Part shown: piece after piece, positions 59,159-64,000 of the stretch | Numbering within the stretch: position 1 is the first letter of the stretch | How the letters are laid out: every line of letters starts with the position of its first letter | Assembly: GCA_963703745.1 (NCBI GenBank) | Contig: CAVPFL010000002.1 | Location: 1,178,001 to 1,242,000 of the forward strand | Length of the DNA stretch: 64,000 nt | Direction of reading: 5' to 3' | Source: AP-15 sp963703745 | Lineage (GTDB): Bacteria; Pseudomonadota; Alphaproteobacteria; ATCC43930; CGMCC-115725 | The notes under the pieces: model-generated | Databases searched by the model: none | Seen by the model: the letters and a program-made list of their open reading frames with translations, nothing else | Told to the model about the DNA's origin: nothing | Position numbers and translations under genes: made by a program

Positions 59159-59838
59159 GAGCTCTGCGCTTCGCCAGGGCACAGGCGCGGTATTCGTTTC
59201 TTTCTGGTGCTGCAGTCGCGATCTTATGCGGGCTGAATGGCTGCAGCGCAACGAACCCGGTCAAGCCCCATACCGGATCGGCTCCGCAAACCGAGGTAAT
59301 CTTTGTCATCTCCGGCGGCTGGCACACGGAACTCGGGGTGCCGGTGGAGGCGTTGAGCGGTCCTTTGGCCGCTTTGAAGCCCGAGTTCGCGACCGCACAC
59401 TACCTTGTCTTCGGCTGGGGGGCGCACGACTATTACATGGCCCAAAATCCGGGCATCGGAGATCTGCTCCGGGCGGTCGCTTCCGGGCCTGCGGTCATGC
59501 TCGTCATTCCGCTCGAAATTTCGCCGGAAGCGTTTTTCGGTGCTTCTAACGTGTTTGCTCTTCCGGCTCCACGGGACGGCGTCCAGAATCTCACAACATT
59601 TCTGTGGGACTATCTGGCCGTGGACAAGGAGGGGCCGCCGCGCCGGATCGGCACCGGCCCCTATCCGCAGAGCGTCTTTTTTGCATCCACCGGGACATAC
59701 AATCTTGGTGACACCTGCAACACATGGACAGCCGAGGCTCTGCGCGCCGCCGGCCTGCGGGTAACCGCCGCGGGCGTGGTTTTTGCGGGACAGGTCCTCG
59801 ACCAGCTTCGACCAATTCTCGCAGGGAGCAATTCATGA
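59155..59838 (+). CDS. DUF2459/TIGR02117-type lipoprotein
   Basis: A 227-residue protein of the DUF2459 family (TIGR02117), seen in EVIFVISGGWHTELGVPVEA, YLVFGWGAHDYYM and the C-terminal TYNLGDTCNTWTAEALRAAG. A lipobox GLNGC closes a hydrophobic signal (FLSGAAVAILCGLNGC), so the protein is probably anchored in a membrane by lipid. The family has a conserved His and Cys and has no known function. TTG 59155 overlaps the amidohydrolase stop and is the only good start; the next gene overlaps its stop by 4 bp. Confidence 0.78.
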   Translation: MRALRFARAQARYSFLSGAAVAILCGLNGCSATNPVKPHTGSAPQTEVIFVISGGWHTELGVPVEALSGPLAALKPEFATAHYLVFGWGAHDYYMAQNPGIGDLLRAVASGPAVMLVIPLEISPEAFFGASNVFALPAPRDGVQNLTTFLWDYLAVDKEGPPRRIGTGPYPQSVFFASTGTYNLGDTCNTWTAEALRAAGLRVTAAGVVFAGQVLDQLRPILAGSNS

Positions 59839-60779
59839 CCATCATTCGCGCGCTGACCGAAGCCGATTTGCCCGAAGCGCAGCGCATCCTAAGGGTTGCC
59901 TTCGGGACTTTCCTCGGCGCGCCGGACCCGGAGCAGTTCTGGAGCGACCTCGACTATGTCTATGGCAGGTTCGGGGCCGAGCACACCGCCGCTTTCGCTG
60001 CGGAAAACGATGAGGGCGTGCTCGTCGGATCGAATTTCGCGACGCGCTGGGGCAGCGTCGGCTTCTTCGGGCCACTGACGACTCGGCCCGATTTCTGGGA
60101 CGGCGGCATCGGGCAGCGCCTCGTCGCCGCGGCCTGCGATCAACTGGATGCTTGGGGTGTCCGCCATGCCGGGTTGTTTACCTTTGCCCAGAGCGCCAAG
60201 CATGTCGGGCTCTACGGCAAATTCGGTTTTCACCCGCGGTTTCTGACCGCGATCATGGCGCGCCCGACGGGCGCACAAGCCATGCCGAGCGCCGTCTCGC
60301 GTTATTCGGCATTGCCAGCTGGGCAGCGGCAGGAAGCGGAAGACGCCTGCCGCGAACTGACCGAAGAGCTGTATCCTGGCCTCGACCTGGGCGGCGAAAT
60401 TCGCACGGTGGCGGCGCGCGCGCTTGGCGAAACGGCTTTGCTATGGGATCGAGACAGCCGGCTCACGGGCTTTGCCGTCTGCCATTGGGGCCCGGCGAGC
60501 GAAGCCGGCGAAGGCTGTTGTTACGTCAAATTTGGCGCGGTGCGAGGGGGACAGGGCGCCGAGGATCGCTTGGATATGCTGCTCGACACCTGCGCCTCGC
60601 TCGCGCGCGAAGCCGGCGTGCCGAATGTTCTGGCTGGGGTCAATCTCGCGCGCGAAGAAGCTTACCGGCTAATGCGGGCGCGCGGCTTCCGCACGATGAT
60701 CCAGGGTGTGACGATGCACCGGCCGAACGAGCCCGGTTACAGTGCCCCGGGACTCTACGTTCTCGACGATTGGCGATAA
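59835..60779 (+). CDS. GNAT family N-acetyltransferase
   Basis: A 314-residue GNAT protein, double the usual size. The N-terminal half has the acetyl-CoA site (DFWDGGIGQRLVAAACDQLD near residue 90, then VGLYGKFGFHPR). The C-terminal half repeats the fold more loosely (GCCYVKFGAVRGGQGAEDRL, NVLAGVNLAREEAYRLMRAR, GF). Such two-domain GNATs often keep only one active site. The ATG overlaps the lipoprotein stop by 4 bp (ATGA), so three genes from 58199 form one operon. The acceptor is unknown. Confidence 0.85.
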   Translation: MTIIRALTEADLPEAQRILRVAFGTFLGAPDPEQFWSDLDYVYGRFGAEHTAAFAAENDEGVLVGSNFATRWGSVGFFGPLTTRPDFWDGGIGQRLVAAACDQLDAWGVRHAGLFTFAQSAKHVGLYGKFGFHPRFLTAIMARPTGAQAMPSAVSRYSALPAGQRQEAEDACRELTEELYPGLDLGGEIRTVAARALGETALLWDRDSRLTGFAVCHWGPASEAGEGCCYVKFGAVRGGQGAEDRLDMLLDTCASLAREAGVPNVLAGVNLAREEAYRLMRARGFRTMIQGVTMHRPNEPGYSAPGLYVLDDWR

Positions 60780-61000
60780 GCGCAGAGCTCGAAACTCGAA
60801 ACCACCAATGTCCTGGTCGGAGCTGCTGGCGACCGGCCCCTCCTGCTCTTGAAGCATGTCCGCCGCAAGACCTCGGCCAGTTTCGTTATCTTCGCCTCCA
60901 CCCAGCTTGCCCTCAGACGCCTGGCCACGATGGAGGTCTGCAAAGGATGAGTGAAGGGACCTTCGCCGGAACGCGTGGCAACGACGATAACGCGCCGAAG

Positions 61001-62940
61001 ATTGGGATAGGGGGACACCTCGCGATGCCACCCCTCCCACACCACCGGGCATACGGGTCCGTACCACGGCGGTTCGACTGGGTTAAGCTTGGGCGGAGAC
61101 GTGGAGTCGGGGAAGACCGAGTGAGTTGAAGTAGTGATTGCGCAGGGCTTGTTGGACCGCCGGGTGTCCGGACATGCGCCAGAACCCCGTCGGTGAACCA
61201 GCGGCGACCGCTGCACTGAACTTCGGTACGCCGCGACGGCGCAGTTCGTTGAAGCGGTTGTGCCCGTTCTGCCACTGCCGCCAAAGATACGAGCGTAATC
61301 TTCGGCGGATCCACGCTTCGAGGTTCGTGAGCACGCGCGGGGTCTGGCAGAAGCCGAAGTAGCCGCGCCATCCGATGAGGTATGGCGTCAGGTCTTCGAT
61401 CAGCTGCTGTAGGCTGATCCCCCGTGTCCGGCGGGTCTTGTCCCGGACTTGCGTCTTGAATTTGTCGAGGGCTTTTGGCGCGATGCGCCGCTCGCTCCCG
61501 TCATTCGAGATGCTGAACCCCAGGAATTTGCGCTCCTCCGGTCGCGCCACCGCGCTTTTCGCCTCGTTGACCTTCAGCCGCAGCTTGTTGGTCAGGAACC
61601 GGCTCACCGAGGCCATCACCCGCTCACCGGCGCGGCGGCTGCGAACATAGATGTTGCAGTCGTCCGCGTAGCGGCAAAAGCGGTGACCCCGTCGGGTCAG
61701 CTCCTTGTCGAGATCGTCGAGCACGAGGTTGCTCAAGAGGGGCGAGAGCGGACCGCCTTGCGGGGTCCCCTCGTCCACCGGACTGACCAAGCCGTCTTCC
61801 ATCACCCCGGCCTTGAGAAACGCCCGAATGAGCTTGAGCACACGTTTATCGGTCACCCGCGCGGCGACGCGCGCCATCAGGCTGTCATGATTGACCCGGT
61901 CGAAAAATTTTTCGAGATCAAGGTCAACTACGACATTGTAGCCCGCGGCAATGTATTGCTGCGCTTGGGCCACGGCCTGATGGGCGGAGCGTCCCGGTCG
62001 GAAGCCGTAGCTATGCTCGGAAAACGTCGGGTCCCATTGCCCCTGAACAACCTGCAGCAGGGCTTGTTGGATCAGTCTGTCGACGACGCAAGGCACGCCG
62101 AGCTTTCTGACCCCGCCGTCCGGCTTGGGGATTTCGACCCGTTTGACCGGCTGCGGCTGGTAGGTTCCCGCGAGCAGTTGAGACCGAATGCTTGGCCAGT
62201 GCTCACGAAGGTAGTCCTTGGCGTCGTCAATGGTCATCCCATCCACGCCAGGACCGCCTTTGTTCTGTCGAACGCGTTTCCACGCTCTGACAAGATTCTC
62301 TCGGTTGCACACCTCCTCCATCAATTGTTCCGTCACAGCCGAGCTTTCGGGTGCTGGCTTCGCCACGAATGGTTCGGTCCGTTGGTGACCGCTGACCGGG
62401 GCTTCACCCTGGTCCGCCTGTTCCAAGGCCAGTGAGTACTGGATCTGCTGCCGCGTTCCATTCATGAGTCGCCAGTCCTACTTGCCACTCCCAATCGTTC
62501 GGGCCTTCGGCCATCGTTTCCGGCTTGGCCTATCTGTTGCTCCGCCTTTCGGCCTTGGAGTGCCTCACTAGCCTTGCCGACGGCTTGACCTAATACGCCC
62601 TCTGCTGACTTCTGCCCCGCGGTCAGACGGCCTCTCGACCGCCTCAGTCGCCCAGAGGCGACACGGGGCAGATCTCCCGGGGTAAGCTCAATCGCCTTCG
62701 GTGCACAACCGCCGGATCTACGCTTCGCGCCCTTGATGGATATGGACTTCGCGATACGTTGCCCGCTCGTCCGGCGTTGGCGCCTCGTATCCGGTTTTTG
62801 TTCATCGGCTCGCACCTTTGTTCCACGCTTCCTTCAGACCCCGCCTCGCGGCGATAGCCCTTGCGCATCACTAACCCTTCACCTCCATCAGGTTGGGTAG
62901 AGGACTTTCACCTCCGAGCTATTGAACATGCCCGGCACAC
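61001..62940 (-). mobile_element. Group II intron with intron-encoded protein
   Basis: About 1,940 bp on the minus strand. The 5' end at 62940 reads GTGTGCCGGGCATG, matching the GUGYG consensus, and the next bases GCTCGGAGGTGAAAGTCCTC are typical domain I sequence. The maturase ORF sits in the domain IV position. Downstream, a domain V hairpin (61042-61072, with CCACCG/CGGCGG arms) and a domain VI helix with an unpaired CTA near GGGAGGGG/CCCC-TCCC are followed by a final AAT at about 61001. The 3' boundary is approximate. All parts of a working intron appear present. Confidence 0.85.
61083..62465 (-). CDS. ltrA: Group II intron reverse transcriptase/maturase
   Basis: A 460-residue intron-encoded protein. 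Reverse-transcriptase blocks run in order: GGPGVDGMTIDDAKDYL near residue 70, IPKPDGGVRKLGVP near 112, SYGFRPGRSAHQAVAQAQQY near 155, DLDLEKFFDRVNHD near 180, EGTPQGGPLSPLLSN near 235 and the catalytic RYADDCNIYV near 275. The maturase (X) region follows (LTPYLIGWRGYFGF). The end (GFWRMSGHPAVQQALRNHYF) lacks an HNH endonuclease domain, so mobility would rely on single-stranded or replication-fork targets. It promotes splicing and reverse transcription of its intron. Confidence 0.95.
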   Translation of the reverse strand: MNGTRQQIQYSLALEQADQGEAPVSGHQRTEPFVAKPAPESSAVTEQLMEEVCNRENLVRAWKRVRQNKGGPGVDGMTIDDAKDYLREHWPSIRSQLLAGTYQPQPVKRVEIPKPDGGVRKLGVPCVVDRLIQQALLQVVQGQWDPTFSEHSYGFRPGRSAHQAVAQAQQYIAAGYNVVVDLDLEKFFDRVNHDSLMARVAARVTDKRVLKLIRAFLKAGVMEDGLVSPVDEGTPQGGPLSPLLSNLVLDDLDKELTRRGHRFCRYADDCNIYVRSRRAGERVMASVSRFLTNKLRLKVNEAKSAVARPEERKFLGFSISNDGSERRIAPKALDKFKTQVRDKTRRTRGISLQQLIEDLTPYLIGWRGYFGFCQTPRVLTNLEAWIRRRLRSYLWRQWQNGHNRFNELRRRGVPKFSAAVAAGSPTGFWRMSGHPAVQQALRNHYFNSLGLPRLHVSAQA

Positions 62941-63006
62941 AACGAAACCGCTCCGCGGTAATTGGTGGCAAGACGAGGGGTTTCGGGAGTAGCGGGAAGC
63001 AGGCGT

Positions 63007-63049
63007 CCTGTCTTGAGATTGAGGGGCCAAAAACCTCACCCAAGACAGG
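63007..63049. repeat. Inverted repeat upstream of the IS91-type integrase
   Basis: CCTGTCTTG (63007-63015) is matched by CAAGACAGG (63041-63049), with inner GAGG/CCTC arms around a purine-rich loop. It ends 8 bp before the integrase ATG and overlaps its ribosome binding site. It may be part of the element end or a translational control hairpin. Confidence 0.55.
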
Positions 63050-63057
63050 AGCCCGCA

Positions 63058-63956
63058 ATGACCGAGAAGGCCATCAGCCCCCTACGCCGGCGACTGATCG
63101 AGGACATGGCGATCCGCCGGCTCAGTCCCAAAACCCAGTACCAGTATATCCGCCACGTCAAAAAGTTTGCCGATTTCCTGGGCCGGTCTGCCGACAAGGC
63201 CACCGTCGAGGATGTCCATCGCTATCAGTTGTGGCTGGCCTCGATCGGGACGACGGTGGGAACCGCCAACGTCAGCGCCACTGCCCTGCGGTTCTTCTTC
63301 AAGGTCACACTGAAGCGCCACGATCTTGCCGAGGAGCTCATCTCGACCCGCGAGCCGCGCCGCCTGCCCGTTGTTCTGAGCCCGGAGGAGGTCGGTCGGC
63401 TGCTCGCCGCGGCGACGAACATCAAGCACAGGGCGATCCTGAGCTTGGCTTATGCCACCGGCCTGCGATCATCGGAGGTCGTATCGCTCAAGCTCACCGA
63501 TATCGATCGTGACCGGATGGTCATCCGCGTCGAGCAGGGCAAGAGCCTGCCCTCGCGAAAGCGGGGGGCAAGAAGGATCGGTATGTCATTCTCTCGCCCA
63601 TCCTACTCAAGATCCTGCGCGAATGGTGGCGCGTTGCGCGCAAGAAGGGATGGATGTCTCCCTCTCAGCCGTGGTTGTTTCCCGGCTACCGCGGGCAGCA
63701 TACGAGTGCGCGCCAGCTGCATCGGATCGTTCGCCTGGCAGCGGGGCGTGCCGGCATCACCAAGCGCGTCGGCGTTCATACGCTGCGTCACAGCTTTGCC
63801 ACCCACCTCTTGGAGCAAAAGACCGACATCCGCGTCATCCAAGTGCTGCTCGGACACAAGAAGCTCGACACGACGGCGCTCTACACCCGCGTCGCGATCC
63901 ACACGATCGGCCAGGTGACCAGCCCGCTCGACTTCCTGCGGAAGATGCCCGGCTGA
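63058..63956 (+). pseudogene. Tyrosine recombinase of an IS91-type element, frameshifted
   Basis: An integrase of about 300 residues read in two frames. The first part has MTEKAISPLRRRLIEDM, the SAM-like core-binding domain (YQYIRHVKKFADFLGRSADK) and the first catalytic arginine in ATGLRSSEVVSLKL. After VIRVEQGK at about 63543 an insert-like stretch of about 20 nt throws the frame. The rest continues in another frame with KKDRYVILS, HTLRHSFATHLLE (His and Arg), QVLLGHKKLDTTALY (His and the tyrosine nucleophile) and a normal end. ATG 63058 follows AGGAG. In IS91-like elements this gene precedes the transposase. Confidence 0.85.
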
Positions 63957-63966
63957 CGCGCGGCCG

Positions 63967-64000
63967 TTGTCACGGCCAACGGTCGAGGTGGCGGACATCT
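63967..64000 (+). CDS. IS91-family transposase, N-terminal fragment cut by window end
   Basis: Only 11 codons are in the window. From TTG 63967 the frame reads MSRPTVEVADI, which matches the start of IS91-family Y2 transposases that follow this integrase type (typically M-S-R-P-x-L-E-V-A-D-I-F). The frame stays open to the last base. The call rests on this short match plus the upstream integrase, so it is an inference that the next bases would test at once. Confidence 0.5.
   Translation, partial: MSRPTVEVADI

Noticed and set aside
60949..61000. Short frame MSEGTFAGTRGNDDNAPK as a gene split by the intron.
   Set aside because: It is open across the join for only 24 codons, has no clear ribosome binding site and no recognisable family, so it is mentioned only as a possibility under the intron finding.
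63000..63060. Possible CRISPR-like or attachment repeat near the integrase.
   Set aside because: Only one pair of inverted arms is present, with no spacer-repeat periodicity; it fits an element end or a hairpin better.

Overview
The window is a GC-rich, gene-dense chromosomal segment of an alphaproteobacterium. Three things point there: the conserved block aroA-cmk-rpsA-ihfB-lapA-like next to a tRNA-Ala(GGC), a FYDLN-type acidic zinc-ribbon protein that is an alphaproteobacterial hallmark, and many CaiB, MmgE/PrpD, LLM, GMC and MHS-type catabolic genes typical of soil Rhodospirillales or Rhizobiales. I cannot name a genus from the sequence alone. All calls come from reading the sequence; no database search was run.

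Layout. 0-15 kb: oxidative and hydrolytic enzymes (LLM monooxygenase, esterase, a frameshifted flavoprotein, MmgE/PrpD, TcuA-like dehydrogenase), an EcsC protein, an MFS transporter and a sedolisin. 15-23 kb: a tight minus-strand array of seven genes (CoA-transferase, methyltransferase, GNAT, MHS transporter, amidohydrolase, SDR, GMC oxidoreductase) that looks like one catabolic operon. 23.6-36 kb: a signalling region with four class III nucleotide cyclase proteins. One is a cyclase-TelA fusion that is translationally coupled to a 126-residue orphan and followed by a tandem YbjQ-domain gene with a frameshift. Two others are an almost identical tandem pair (cyclase, TolB-like, TPR). 36-40 kb: methyltransferase, LLM, VOC and MmgE genes. 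40-48 kb: the housekeeping core (radC, tRNA-Ala, FYDLN, aroA, cmk, rpsA, ihfB, lapA-like, manC). 48-52.5 kb: D-carbamoylase and hydantoinase, divergent from a gamma-glutamyltransferase. 52.4-60.8 kb: an XRE regulator, a UdgX-type uracil-DNA glycosylase, a decayed O-acetylhomoserine sulfhydrylase, a second sedolisin, an alpha/beta-hydrolase-methyltransferase fusion, a Tat-exported amidohydrolase, a lipoprotein and a GNAT protein. 61-64 kb: mobile DNA, with a complete-looking group II intron on the minus strand beside the left part of an IS91-type element whose integrase is frameshifted and whose transposase runs off the window.

How the parts fit. The 15-23 kb operon would activate (CoA-transferase), import (MHS transporter) and oxidise (SDR, GMC) an unidentified acid or alcohol. 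The hydantoinase and N-carbamoyl-D-amino-acid hydrolase make up the two-step hydantoin to D-amino acid pathway, with all key catalytic residues present. The most unusual unit is the cyclase-TelA / 126-aa / tandem-YbjQ operon. It joins a predicted cyclic-nucleotide enzyme to a tellurite/toxic-anion resistance fold in one chain, and I know of no described function for it.

Genome decay and repeats are visible: five disrupted genes, palindromic intergenic repeats (one inside the coding sequence of both tandem cyclases), and an about 85-bp element present in inverted orientation near both ends of the window.
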